From NCBI GenBank assembly GCA_022457155.1, contig JAJGOT010000288.1:62001-126000 (forward strand): a stretch of DNA of 64,000 nt, in the 5' to 3' direction. Shown one piece after another: positions 1-10,602 of this stretch (the stretch's first letter is position 1; the number at the start of each line of letters is the position of its first letter). The translations under genes and the position numbers were made by a program. A model generated the notes under the pieces. It was not told the DNA's origin. It saw nothing but the letters and a program-made list of their open reading frames with translations, and did not search any database. The stretch is from Cladopsammia gracilis (lineage: Eukaryota > Cnidaria > Anthozoa > Scleractinia > Dendrophylliidae).

Positions 1-2648
1 ATTTCACTGGAAGAAATTTAGTATTTTGGGAAAGTGGTCGATTAGGAGAGGTGGTCGCACATGGATGCTTTTCTGTTCAAATAAAACTTAAGCCAAACAC
101 ATACATGTACAGTTGAAATATCACATTTTTGATCTGAATATTGCAAACTTCTCTCAGATGGCCAGATACCATGCAGCTCTTAACAACCTCTAATTTCAAC
201 GGACCTGGGTATCACGCAGCTCTATTGTTTCCAGGGCAAAGGTCCATTGTTGTGTTGTTTGTTCTATTGTTTTCTCAGCAAATTAGAGAAGTCCTTGTAA
301 GAGCTGCAAACTGCCCCCAGATGGGGGGTGAGGAGGGAGTACACACTAGTGGTAACAACCTCGGCCCGTCTAAGAATCGGACTAGTTTACCTGGAGCAAC
401 TGTATTAACTCGAATGCCATTTTTTGATAAATCCCGAGCTATTGGTAGCGTCATTCCAACAATAGCACCTTTTGATGCAGAATAAGCTGCCTGGCCAATC
501 TGACCATCATAGGCAGCCACACTAGCTGTGTTGATAATCACCCCTCTCTCTCCTCCCTCATTTGGTTCATTTGTCACCATTTGTTCTGCCACAAGACGAA
601 TAACATTAAATGTTCCAATGGTATTCACCTGGTGAGTAACACAAAAAATCAACATCATTTTGAAATCTTACATATCACTGCACAACAGTTTGCACACTGA
701 AACAAAGCAGTAAAATTCCTAGGAACTGTAATGGAAAAAATTATTGTGTTGTTTCAGAAATATCCACCCTCCCCAAACCTCCCAACCCCTCTGGAAAATT
801 CTGTTTAGCTTCAAACTTTCCTTTAGAACCTTTGGCTACTTGAGAATCCCCCCTCTCCCCCCTTGGCATTTCCAACGACCTTCCATGGGGTAGAAGGGTA
901 CATAATAATGTACATGTTGCATGGAAATTTCCCGGAACCACACATTTGTAAATAATTTATTGATTTGTTTCAGGGCAATCTCTAAAAGACATAGCCTTCT
1001 ACATATTTTGGGACCATCATGCAACCCTTCCCCATTAAAAATATTTGCCACTTACATTGTGAAGTGCAGTGTACTGTTACCCAAAAGTCAATCACTGCTG
1101 ACTTTTATTATTAATCCAATTGCCACTGTGAGCGAAGAACTATATAATTATATTCTGAGAGCCTAGAGCTGCCTATTTAAAACTTCTTCCAATGATGTTT
1201 GAGACACATTTAAGATAAACTGCAAAACGGTGTGTCCGTGCATGTCTCGGCACTTTGTGCCTCTTGCTTCAAACCTTGCAACCTCGCATGGCTTTAAGGT
1301 GGCTCCATATTGTTCAGCCCTCTTGTCTTTTGCATTCCATTACAGCAAGCCCGATGGTGTGGCTAAAAATCTTTTACTTGAAACCAGTAAATCTTTTATC
1401 AGTCAACAAAGTGGTATCCAAATGACGTCATCATTCATTACCATGGCAATGCGAAAAGAGGTCAAAAATACGCTAATTTGGACCATTTGAGGCTAATAAC
1501 TTATAAACTACATGGTGAAAGTTTTTGTTTTCAATATATTTTTGTTTAATTGGCAAGAGAAACATTTTAACAATTTTTTCTAAAAATTCTGTACATAGAG
1601 TTCAGAGCTACCTTAACTTTATGTAAAAATGACATATCTCTGAATTCTATGTACAGATTTTTTTCAAAATTGGCACAAATGTTTGTTATGTTTATAAGAC
1701 AAAAATGTATAAAAATCAAAAAATTTCACCAAGCAGTTTTGAAGTTATTAGCCTCAAAAAGTTGAAAATGTGGTCTTTTTAGCCTCTTTTTACGTTGCCA
1801 TGGTAACAAATTTTGATGTCATAGCCACCTAAATTTGTTCATTGGTTAAGTGTTTACAAACCTGTACTAAACGTTTTCTCTTAACTTTACTGGTGTAGCT
1901 GTGATTGAATATTATAGATGTATCATGATAGGAATGTTTAAACTATTAGCAACCACCTTAAGAGGAAAAAACCGACTGTTTTGCAGTCTACATTTAAGAA
2001 TGAAAAATAGCAATGCTACTTTTTATTCTTTTAACTAAACAGAGCTTTTTTAAAGGTAAAACACATACATTTACCTTCAAGACTTTTTCAAATTCATTAA
2101 GAGGGTGCACTCCCTTTTTGGAGATTGTTCGCACAGCAATACCTATCCCAGCACAATTAACTGCAACACTGAGAGGTCCAAACTTCTCATTAGCAAGTTT
2201 GATGGCTTGTTGAACATCACCCTCTGAGGTCACCTGGCAAATGCAAAACGTTTAGTAAGACACTCCCCCACACCACCCCCTCATATGCCCCCAAACTGAC
2301 CCAAGGCAAAAAGCAAATTTCTGTAAAGATTTTTTTTAGAATCTTTCTTAAAGAAGAGATCAATCAAAACAGTAGCTTTTAGAAACCCTAACAACGTCAT
2401 ATAAAGAGCATGCATAGATCTAAATTTAAAAATGAAGATAAAATTTTACTAGGGTTGCGCAAGCTCACATCAGTTGGCGCGAAACAACAATTATCCCCAA
2501 TTTCTTTGGCTACGTTTTCTCCATCACTTGATGGAAGATCAGCTATAACTACTTTTGCTCCATTTCGTGCCAGTCTTTGAACAGTTGCCCGTCCTAAACC
2601 CGAAGCACCGCCGGTAACAATACAAATAGTTTTATGTATAGCCGCCAT
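1..2648 (-). CDS. HSD17B10: HSD17B10-type short-chain dehydrogenase, copy A (3' end outside window)
   Basis: Likely mitochondrial 3-hydroxyacyl-CoA / 17-beta-hydroxysteroid dehydrogenase type 10, which oxidises short-chain 3-hydroxyacyl-CoA with NAD+ and in animals is also a subunit of mitochondrial RNase P. Exons read on the minus strand: 2648-2469, 2233-2075 and 628-391, all with GT/AG junctions and a continuous frame (192 complete codons). The last exon, about 63 codons by comparison with copy B, must lie left of base 1. Visible features: the TGGASGLG nucleotide-binding motif at residues 12-19, NCAG near residue 86, and the catalytic triad Ser149, Tyr162 (YSASK) and Lys166 with the family spacing. 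The start at 2648 sits in CAACATGGCGGC, a perfect TISU-type start context, with a CACGTG box just upstream (2658-2663). Nothing indicates a pseudogene. Another classical SDR is possible, but the [12 protein letters not shown] and PIARDL stretches are specific to the HSD17B10 group. Confidence 0.9.
203..318. repeat. Interspersed repeat, copy 1 (second copy at 35303-35418)
   Basis: About 115 bases match 35303-35418 with few differences (both run from CCTGGGTATCACGCAG through TTGTTTGTTCTATTG). It lies just downstream of exon 3 of HSD17B10-A, in the intron. Class unknown. Confidence 0.7.
743..946. mobile_element. Small inverted-repeat element (family also at 22925-23110)
   Basis: It shares with 22925-23110 the layout: AAATATCCA-type left end, a CTGTTTAGCTTCA-like middle, a C-rich stretch, CCTTCCATGGGGT and an inverted right end near GGAACCACA. 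It lies in intron 2 of HSD17B10-A. Confidence 0.5.
1294..1961. mobile_element. Large degenerate foldback element in intron 2 of HSD17B10-A
   Basis: Outer ends TTAAGGTGG (1294) and CCACCTTAA (1953-1961) are inverted. Inside, long arms fold on a centre near 1610: CTGTACATAGAGTTCAGAG against its complement near 1640-1660, GAGGCTAATAACTT against 1742-1756, and TTACCATGGCAA against 1797-1808. The arms are diverged. Confidence 0.65.
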
Positions 2649-2848
2649 GTTGGTTCACACGTGTTATGAACCTGCGTGTTTTATACAGTCAGCGGTAAGC
2701 TTGCGCAAAAAGTAACGAAACGTCATACCTCTGCGTCATACGCACTGACCCTTGGCACTTCGTACTCAGGTTCTGGCAGTTAAGAGGGCCAAGCGGCTCT
2801 GGGGACGAGAATGACGCACTGCCGACAAAGGCGCGTCAGACGTCAGGC

Positions 2849-2935
2849 GTTGTTACATTTTGCGGTAAATAGTTGTTACATTTTACGTTTAAGAAGTTGT
2901 TACATTTTGCGCCTAAAGTTGTTACTTTATACTTT
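2849..2935 (+). repeat. Four-copy short tandem repeat upstream of HSD17B10-A
   Basis: GTTGTTACATTTTGCG-like units start at 2849, 2872, 2896 and 2918 (spacing 22-24 bases), about 200 bases upstream of the HSD17B10-A start codon. Confidence 0.7.
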
Positions 2936-3340
2936 GTACTTAATATATTAAAAGGTATAAGATGTCGTATTCTTTTAATTGCACCCAAAGCAGAAGCAAT
3001 CTTTTTGCAAATACTCTGTATATGACATTCCAGTTTAAGTTCAAGATCATGGGAAACATTTCATCAGGTGCCGGAGAGGAAAGAGGATTTCTTGTTCAGG
3101 GCCGGGTCGTTGAAAGCATGATTAGGCTAATCCAGAATAAGCCATTTGAAAATTTTCCAAAGTTTTCTGCCCTTCACTTTCGAGTTTAACTTGTTTTCAC
3201 TACTAGCTACAAATGAACTTATGAAAACATTACTGAACTCACGATCAGTTCTGAAACAACTGCCAATCTGTCCCAGACTCTACCGGTCTTTGTCGTGTAG
3301 ATCTGGAGACGAGAATGTGCAAGGAAGAAGTTGAGCAAAC

Positions 3341-3425
3341 AGTGTAGCTTCTGAAGCGATATTAAACGAAAGCGATCTTTGCTTTTGAGTTCCAGACCTA
3401 AAGCGATAGAGAAAGCAAATCCGAG
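3341..3425 (+). other. Possible 5' noncoding exon of the 8506-10173 gene
   Basis: A strong splice donor (CGAG|GTAAGT) lies at 3425/3426 on the plus strand, and a strong acceptor lies at 8500 directly before the start codon of the downstream gene. Joining them gives an intron of about 5.1 kb. The exon start is unknown; 3341 is nominal. This is only a splice-site pairing guess. Confidence 0.2.
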
Positions 3426-5252
3426 GTAAGTTCTTTTATTGCCTTACCGTTCTTTCGGTTTCATTGGAAATTGGTGTTCTGAATATTTAACCTATTCTTC
3501 AGCGGAACTTCAGGAAGCACAAGAAAATATAATACATATGCTGCTAGGCGTATCAAAATCCGGGGGGGGGGGGGAGGGACTACTCAATATAGTCCTTTTT
3601 ATGAGGATGGTCCATCCAGAGGTTCAAATCATTATGACGATAATGTGTACCTCTTTTGTACATCTCAAAGATAAGGCGAAAACAGAAGATTATACCAGAA
3701 GAAAGAACAAAAATAAAAGAACAAATATAAAGAACAAAAATAAAAGAACTGTACTGACACAATATTCTTCGGCAGTAAGGGTAAGCTTTGTTTGTAATTT
3801 CTGCTCGGTTTTAGCATGTTAATACAACATTTCTTACACTTAGATTTCATTGCTATCTTTTGAGATCTTTTGAGTCTCGAACTTTGTTAACTACACTTTT
3901 AGATACTAAAGGACATGAAATTTCGCCACCCTTTCGTATGCTGAGCGAGTGAAAAATGCACCCTATTCGGGCGAAGCCTCTCCTGACAACTTACTATATG
4001 GAGTTCCCCCGGGGTCAAAATAAAACTATGAAGAAGAAGGTTGTAGAGATTAGAGTTTTAAAAATTCTCACTCTCGTTTGTTGACCAGCTTTCCCACTAC
4101 TGTCCTATGCTCAAGTCGGCTATCGTAATCTTTTTCAGAGTGAGTTCGAATCTGCTCAAATTTTCAATGATTTGTAATAACAGTGCGGCCCTGCTAGGGT
4201 TAATTTTGTGACATGGGAAAAATGCAGCCACAGCACTTCAGGTAGCAGAAATTTTCTTGTACTCAGTGCTTTAAGTTAAAAAAAAAATCAACAATCCTCA
4301 ATCATTGATAATGGGGAAGGGGTGGTTATATTCTACTGGATAAAATCTCTCTCAAGCCAAAAGTTAGAGAAAATGAAAGTTTAAGTTGGTTACTATGAGC
4401 GCTGTGAAAAATGTTTACAATATGCGTGACGCAATGCGATTGCTTCTTGTGTTGACAGAAACGTTGTATGATCTCAATCTCATTCCGACTTCCGAAGTAA
4501 AATTGTAAAAAGTGATTCACGGTCATTTCTTTTAAGTCTACGGGTTTTGTTATAGCGGCCTTCTAAAACATTATAGAAACCGTCATAGATCCCATCATAG
4601 AAACTGTAAAGAGATGACAAACGTAGGACGAGAGTAATATACAAGTAAACAATTGAAATTAATACCCAAATTCTCGTGTTGCCTACCAAAGCATAGGGAG
4701 CCCACGCGCTTATTTGTAAACTGCAATGCAAATGTAATCAAAATGGTAGAAATGTACTCGCTTCTTGTTTTCTTGAATCTATTGCGGAACTAAGTGGAAT
4801 AGATGACACTGTGATATGGATTTTTATATTCGTGGCGTACCCTCGACATCCCCCCGACCAACCCCCCCCCCCCCCCCCCCCCCCAGGCATTTGAACTTTT
4901 TAAATTCGTTTGGTTTGTTCACATTCCCTTCCCCAGGCCAAAACTGTTGCTCAAATGACCAATACATGCAAGGCTCATATTAAGGGATCAAATGCCCCTA
5001 CCTCGGGGAAGGAGATTAATTTCTATATTTTAATGTTTTAAATCACAATCACATCACCGGCCAGTTCGTCCAGAGCTTTTGTAGTCCTTTGCTTATCGGC
5101 CAGTTGGTTACAAAAAACAAGCTTTCACCTTTAAAAACTTCTAACATGTCCTGTGGGTCGCATTCCGCCATGCCGGATTTCTGTCGGGAAAACCACCCAA
5201 CACAAAATGCGCATGCATTAAAATTGATCAAATAACCGGGGAAGGGGGGAGA

Positions 5253-5404
5253 TATTCTCTATTTTCGAATTTCGCATAATACACTTTGTTTGCCCCCCAA
5301 ATTTTGCATAAACTATTGTTTTGAAATGCTCTTGGGAATATGCAGTCCTCCCAAGAGTTGGGAGGCAAACAAAGTGTATTGTGGGCAATTCGAAAACAGA
5401 GAAT
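5253..5404. mobile_element. Foldback element
   Basis: The left arm 5253-5298 (ATTCTC, TTCGAATT, ATACACTTTGTTTGCC) is complementary to the right arm 5361-5404 (GGCAAACAAAGTGTAT, AATTCGAAAACAGAGAAT). The loop is about 60 bases. No target duplication was resolved. Confidence 0.65.
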
Positions 5405-6716
5405 TGAAGGTTCGATTTGATCGGTACATCAGGTTATGAAAAGTTGGTTGCAGTTATCGCTTTTTGCCGATGTCTATTTTATTTACGTTTCACCCTTATT
5501 TGATCTAAAATGAAAACTTGAAATTATTTTCCAAGAATTGCTCAAAATGAATTCAAATTCGGACAGAAGTGACAATTTATTGAGATGTGAAGTTCCATGT
5601 GACTCCCACTCGTTGCCATAGTAACTGCATTAAAATGCACCAGAAAATCTCAGTACATGTCAGGAAATACAGTAGTTGCCCTACTATGCGGACTGTTTTG
5701 GCATACTATCTTACCTCAGAAGAGCAGTAGGGATCTAAAAATTCACCACCGCATAGTATCTCTTCTGCCTATTAGTAAGTCCGAGTTGCATTGACAGATT
5801 CCATTTAGTTTCTCCATTACAATCGAAAATATTGTTCAAGTCAGGCGCCCTATTTCCGGACAGGTTGTCCTATTACTTGGACGGACGCCCACAGATGAGA
5901 TCTTCGCTTTTTTGGACTGTTTCTCGCTCTCATAACAACATTATATCTCTCATTAGATATAAACAGAAGAACAATATTCATAGTTTTCACTCAGGTTTGA
6001 CACAACGAAATTTTAGAGTACTACAAAAATGTTCAGTGTATTATAACCTCGGACAAAACTTTTGAGACAGTTCCATCCGTTTTGCAATTTAGCGTCATAA
6101 TTCGGTATCCACAAATGTGAACAAATTCACCTCACTTCTCACCCCACGTCCGGTTGCTTTAGATTGAAAACTGGCGTGATACATATCCTGTTATCCCTAA
6201 AATATAAAATATTGGTGGAGGGGATGGGGAGGGCAAACAGTAATGTTATGGTGTTTGAGGTTTCTTCCAGGACAAAACAGAAAGTGGTATTTTTTCTGGT
6301 GCTTTTCTTCAGTCCCAAATCTTGTGGGCACTAGACTCCTGATCTTTGTCTTGGTTCTCGTGAGTTCGACATTCACGGTATATTAGAGATGGCAATTTAT
6401 AACTTAAATGGTTAGGTCATATTTGGATAAACGCCGGTGGGTAGAAATGCTTTCAGTTTATTAACGTTGCTCTATCTTAGAATTAGGTCTTTGAATAAGG
6501 GACAATTTTGAATCCAGTTGTTGGTTCAGTTTACTCTTCATAAACGATTTACCAAATTGTCTATCAAGTTCGCAGCCTAGCCTAGAACATCCTGCGAATG
6601 ATTCAGGGGCGCCTAATGAACAATCATTGGTAAAATTCTTTATTTTACTCAAGCAAATTAACCAGGGAATATCAACCAGACAGAACATCGTGCCTGAGCC
6701 TTAAAGGAATAAACAC

Positions 6717-6717
<1 letters not shown>

Positions 6718-6774
<57 letters not shown>

Positions 6775-6801
6775 TAATAATAATAATAATAATAATAATA
6801 A
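6718..6801 (+). repeat. (TAA)n microsatellite
   Basis: About 28 trinucleotide units with a single C interruption. It may be the tail of a decayed retroelement. Confidence 0.95.
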
Positions 6802-7142
6802 ACCAAACGGGGCTTGGGAACTGATAAAACATTAATGGAAAACTATTTGAAACTTTTTGAGTGTCTCTATAAGTACTAAATTTGTTACCACGAAGCTGAA
6901 CCCTTTAAATCCCCAAAGTGACCAACATCAAACTTCTCTTCACAAAATCCATACATATAAAATCAAGAGAAAAGGTCGTGAGAATTAATGCAGTGATCAG
7001 CAAAGAGAATTTACTTTGACCTTTTAATGAATTCTCACCTAGATCTGTAAGAAATGTATGTAAACCAGAAGGAGAATTTGTGTGTTGGCATCGGGTTAAA
7101 AGCCTTCTTCGCCGGTCTCTCTCCTCTCCGATTTTCGTCACT

Positions 7143-7454
7143 TATGTCCAGGATTGCAGATAATTAGATGCATGGCAAATTTTGATATCCAACACGAAGT
7201 GTCCCGTTAAGTCTAAGTGTTTACCATCTTTTTTGAAATGTAAGGTAAACATTAGTGTTAGTGTTATTTTTAGGTTAGGGTAAACACACGTGTTTATCTT
7301 TACTTAAAAAGCAGAATTTAGGGGACACTTCGTGACGTTTTTTGTCTGTATTTTTGAAAACAAGTGATGTTGAAGTTGAGTAGAAGAGCAGGAGGACACT
7401 TTGTGACGTTTATTAAATTTGCTATGCATCTAATTATCTGCAATCCTGGACATA
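7143..7454. mobile_element. 312-bp MITE with about 40-bp inverted ends
   Basis: Ends TATGTCCAGGATTGCAGATA and its complement are inverted over about 40 bases. ACT occurs on both sides (7140-7142 and 7455-7457) as a possible 3-bp target duplication. Confidence 0.75.
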
Positions 7455-7774
7455 ACTGATTTTCTTCGATCTAGGCTCTTTTCGATCTGCTCAAGTTAGC
7501 CAGCCAGTTCGTTCTTGCGACTCCCAGTTTCTTCAAGTCAGCCAGCGCAAAAATGGTAACCACCCCCCAGATTTTTTTAATTTGTAGCTAGAAACACGAC
7601 CCCACAAGCAAGACTTTTGCTCTAAATTTATATCGTGCATAAATAAAGGAATACATACGGAATATTTTGCCAGCTAGCAAGAATTCCGCTGGGGAACCGG
7701 ATGAAGTGAGGAGCGGATTCGCTGGGTGCCCCTGAATGCCGATAAGTTGAACCTCCAGGGGAGAGGGAAATTTG

Positions 7775-7900
7775 GTTCGAGATATCGAAGGTTCGAGTTA
7801 TCGAGGGTAAATTTGGAAACAATCTTTAGCCAAGGGAAAAAAAAGTTTGGTTCGAGTTAGCGAGAGGTTCGAGTTATTGGAGGTTCGAGTTATCGCGATT
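7775..7900 (+). repeat. Degenerate GGTTCGAGTTATCG repeat cluster
   Basis: Five variants of the GGTTCGAG(T/A)TA motif occur within about 120 bases. Probably the end of a decayed DNA transposon. Confidence 0.5.
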
Positions 7901-8129
7901 CCACTGCAGATCATGGCTGAAGCTTTCTGGGAAAAACAATGATTGTTGCTGTCGTTGTTGTTTGAATTTTGACCTCGATGTTGTCAATAATTGGCATATC
8001 TTAAATAAATTTTCACTGAATGTGAATACCAGTAAAACAGAAATAATACTAATGAGATCGAGGGAGAAATTTTAAAAATACTCTTCAGAGCTCTTGCTCT
8101 TTCTCTTTAATACCCTCAATGGTGTCCTA

Positions 8130-8190
8130 GTCAATCAATCAATCAATCATTCAATCAATCAGTCAATCAATCAATAAATCAATCAAAATC
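8130..8190 (+). repeat. (AATC)n tetranucleotide repeat
   Basis: About 15 imperfect AATC units, some changed to ATTC, AGTC or AAAT. Confidence 0.9.
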
Positions 8191-8505
8191 CCTAGGCGTT
8201 TGTAATGACGAAAACCTCTCATGAAACACAGATCGATCATTTATCAAACAAAAATGCTCTCTGCATGGTCTCGAGGCATTTCGACTATTGCATTGAATTG
8301 TTGTCTGGGGCATCTAAAACTACACGCAGTCTCGCGCTCAATTACCGCTTGATGAATACGGAAATACAGTTCTACTTACGTTTTGAATTCATCAATGAAC
8401 CCTCTGGTACTCTGTCAATCGGTTATCACTTTACTTTAATCCTTACCGCTTGTGACTCCAAGTGGTTACGTTTCTTTTTTTTTTTTCTGTTACATTTAGG
8501 TAAGA

Positions 8506-10173
8506 ATGGCTGCATCTTACAAAAGCAACCATCAGAGACCTTCTCATCCACGTTATACCGATATTGAGCAGTCACTGAACGCCTTACGAAAATGTCTGTC
8601 TGAATGTTTTGAGACATGTGACCCCTCTTTGCAACCCAAAATACACGACAAGCTTGGTGAGATAAACGCTTGGGTGACAGAACACAGCCATAAAAGCAAA
8701 GAAACACCGAAGCAAATACCCATTATTGAAGATGTGACTGAAGTTCTCCAAGCGATGGTGAATTGCACAGAGAAAATTAAAAGTGAAGATCCCTTGGATA
8801 TTACGAAAGGCATTTTAAATATCATATCGATTATTGGATCCGGGGTTGGTGGACCTTACGGCTTGGCTATTAAAGCACTCTGTGGTATTATCGGTGCGAT
8901 TGTAACCCACAACAAGCCAAAGCAGCCAAGTGTAGTGGCTCAACTGGCAAACGCCGTTCATACGGAACTGGCCAACTTCAACAAAAAGTTGCAAGACCAA
9001 AAATATGACGGCCTGAAACGTCGTGTGTCAGACCAAACAGCCCAGCTGTGCATGATGAAGCCAGGAGAAAGACTAGATGATCCCAACTTGTGGAATGACT
9101 ATGTTCAGTTTATGGGTGAACTGTCCAACAGATTTGAATCATCGTTTCCATTTAAATACGACAAAGAATCCCTCACAAAAGATCCTGATGTGGCAGATTT
9201 TGTGACAGCTGTGGTGACTTACTGTCAGGCTTACTGCTGTTTCATGGCGCTTCTGTTGGCTGCTAAAGGAAAATTTGCAGACTTCGGAAACGAGTACAAA
9301 CATGATGAAGATGCAGTGGATAGAAAGATCAGTTGTCAAAAAGATGTTACGAAAGAAAAACTTCGCTTCCTGTCAGAGAAAAAGTATTTAACATTTCTTG
9401 GCAGGCTTCCATACGAGGGTGGAAAACTAACAAAGATCGTCGTTTTAAGCAGAAACACATCAGGAAAGAGGCTGGTAGAAGAGGTTAGAAGCAGCTTAAG
9501 TTTGCCAAAAATGCCTGATTTGGCGACTGTTGAATCCGCAGCGAGTAAAGTGTCTCGTCAGTCGGTGAAGTTAAAATTAGAAGGCCATGAAAAACATGAA
9601 GGTTTCTTTAGGGAGGTCTATAGAGAATACCTTAATTTGATCTTTGCACAGGCTTTTTATTGCCCTCGAGCATTTGTTCAGTTCATCAATGAGACTAACT
9701 TCCCCATGAAGGTTTTTTCGGGCACGATCAGTAGATGTAATGATGACGACAAGTTTGTCCAAGGCGTTTGGCCACATTCATCTTACCGACGCGCATTACA
9801 TGGTTTGCACTCATTATCCGCCACCACTGGCGGATACCTTGTCGTGTACCATAACGGAATCATGGGCAACGATGTTGACCTGCCGGAAAGGGATATCAGA
9901 GTTATCGAGTTCGCGTTATCAGATTTCTATATAAATCCCTGGCTCCCCATTTCTCGAAAAATTAATATCGAAGACAAAACTAACGGCGAGTTCACCCGAG
10001 GTGAAGACACCTACAAAGCCCTGAAGTCTGGTAAGGCAAAGACTCTGTACTGGTTTTATCGCGGAGTACACTTTATGGTGAAAGCAGAAATTGAGAGCAG
10101 AGAGAGATTGAGACAAACAATGATTTGGCGAATTGTTGTGCAGGACTTTGATCCCTTTGCAGTGCAAGATTAG
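8506..10173 (+). CDS. Putative cnidarian pore-forming-type protein (jellyfish toxin/Cry-like), single coding exon
   Basis: Uninterrupted 555-codon reading frame with coding character throughout. The start codon lies six bases after a strong splice acceptor (T-rich tract ending in ATTTAG at 8500), so a 5' noncoding exon is likely. Residues 1-255 are predicted mostly helical, with a Gly-rich hydrophobic stretch at about 102-133 (IISIIGSGVGGPYGL) and a second hydrophobic segment at about 229-254 rich in Cys and Ala. Residues 385-555 look beta-rich (VQFINETNFPMKVFSG and later strands). A helical bundle with a buried Gly-rich helix followed by a beta domain recalls the Cry-like architecture of jellyfish pore-forming proteins, and such homologues occur in anthozoans. 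I see no signal peptide, unlike secreted venom members, so a cytosolic or defence role is equally possible. The family call is tentative; the gene itself is secure. It is divergent from HSD17B10-A and contains no breaks. Confidence 0.75.
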   Translation: MAASYKSNHQRPSHPRYTDIEQSLNALRKCLSECFETCDPSLQPKIHDKLGEINAWVTEHSHKSKETPKQIPIIEDVTEVLQAMVNCTEKIKSEDPLDITKGILNIISIIGSGVGGPYGLAIKALCGIIGAIVTHNKPKQPSVVAQLANAVHTELANFNKKLQDQKYDGLKRRVSDQTAQLCMMKPGERLDDPNLWNDYVQFMGELSNRFESSFPFKYDKESLTKDPDVADFVTAVVTYCQAYCCFMALLLAAKGKFADFGNEYKHDEDAVDRKISCQKDVTKEKLRFLSEKKYLTFLGRLPYEGGKLTKIVVLSRNTSGKRLVEEVRSSLSLPKMPDLATVESAASKVSRQSVKLKLEGHEKHEGFFREVYREYLNLIFAQAFYCPRAFVQFINETNFPMKVFSGTISRCNDDDKFVQGVWPHSSYRRALHGLHSLSATTGGYLVVYHNGIMGNDVDLPERDIRVIEFALSDFYINPWLPISRKINIEDKTNGEFTRGEDTYKALKSGKAKTLYWFYRGVHFMVKAEIESRERLRQTMIWRIVVQDFDPFAVQD

Positions 10174-10312
10174 CCAGTGTCTTTGTTTATTTGCGCGTTC
10201 AACAGAAATGCTTAGATTTTGGTAAAGATCTTGTTGAACTTGATGTAGATAGTTTTCTTTTGTATTATTAGATCGATAAGTAAAAATTTAATTTTATTTC
10301 AGTAACCGTGAT

Positions 10313-10318
10313 ATTAAA
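10313..10318 (+). terminator. Poly(A) signal candidate ATTAAA
   Basis: ATTAAA lies 140 bases after the stop codon of the 555-residue gene, and is the nearest common poly(A) signal variant on that strand. Confidence 0.4.
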
Positions 10319-10451
10319 GACCTATTTTGAAACGCTTTATAATTTCAAGCATTTCATATGTGAAAACAAAGTGCGATTGATACAAAACATTGCCTTAGTA
10401 ATAACTCGCAGTTATCTCTGTCTCGTTTCTACTTAATGTAATGGGGAATTA

Positions 10452-10602
10452 GCCTGCACAACAGGCGTTATTGGGGGCGCCCAAGCGGGTTTTGGGGCGG
10501 GAGCGCGTAGCACGTGTCTCTCGCTTCGCGCTCGTATCTTGCGCTACGCGCTCGCACCCGAAAACCCGCTTGAGCGCCCCCAATAGCGCCTGTTGTGCAC
10601 GC
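10452..10602. mobile_element. 151-bp foldback element with 13-bp target duplication
   Basis: Ends GCCTGCACAACAGGCG and CGCCTGTTGTGCACGC belong to arms of about 60 bases that fold on each other. The GC-rich body contrasts with AT-rich flanks. A perfect 13-base repeat, TAATGGGGAATTA, flanks it at 10439-10451 and 10603-10615. A shorter relative lies at 63699-63775. Confidence 0.85.

Larger units (their letters stand above)
2649..8505. other. Intergenic region between HSD17B10-A and the 555-residue gene
   Basis: No convincing gene. Contents: a four-copy short repeat (2849-2935), poly-G (about 3562-3573), an A-rich degenerate repeat (3700-3750), poly-C (4861-4884), a foldback (5253-5404), a trinucleotide tract (6718-6801), a MITE (7143-7454), a degenerate GGTTCGAGTTATCG repeat (about 7775-7900) and a tetranucleotide tract (8130-8190). 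Confidence 0.6.

Noticed and set aside
275..658. Independent 127-codon SDR gene
   Set aside because: It is exon 3 of HSD17B10-A read into its intron on both sides.
8205..8567. 120-codon plus-strand gene
   Set aside because: It crosses the splice acceptor and overlaps the start of the 555-residue frame in another phase; the T tract gives a poly-Phe run.
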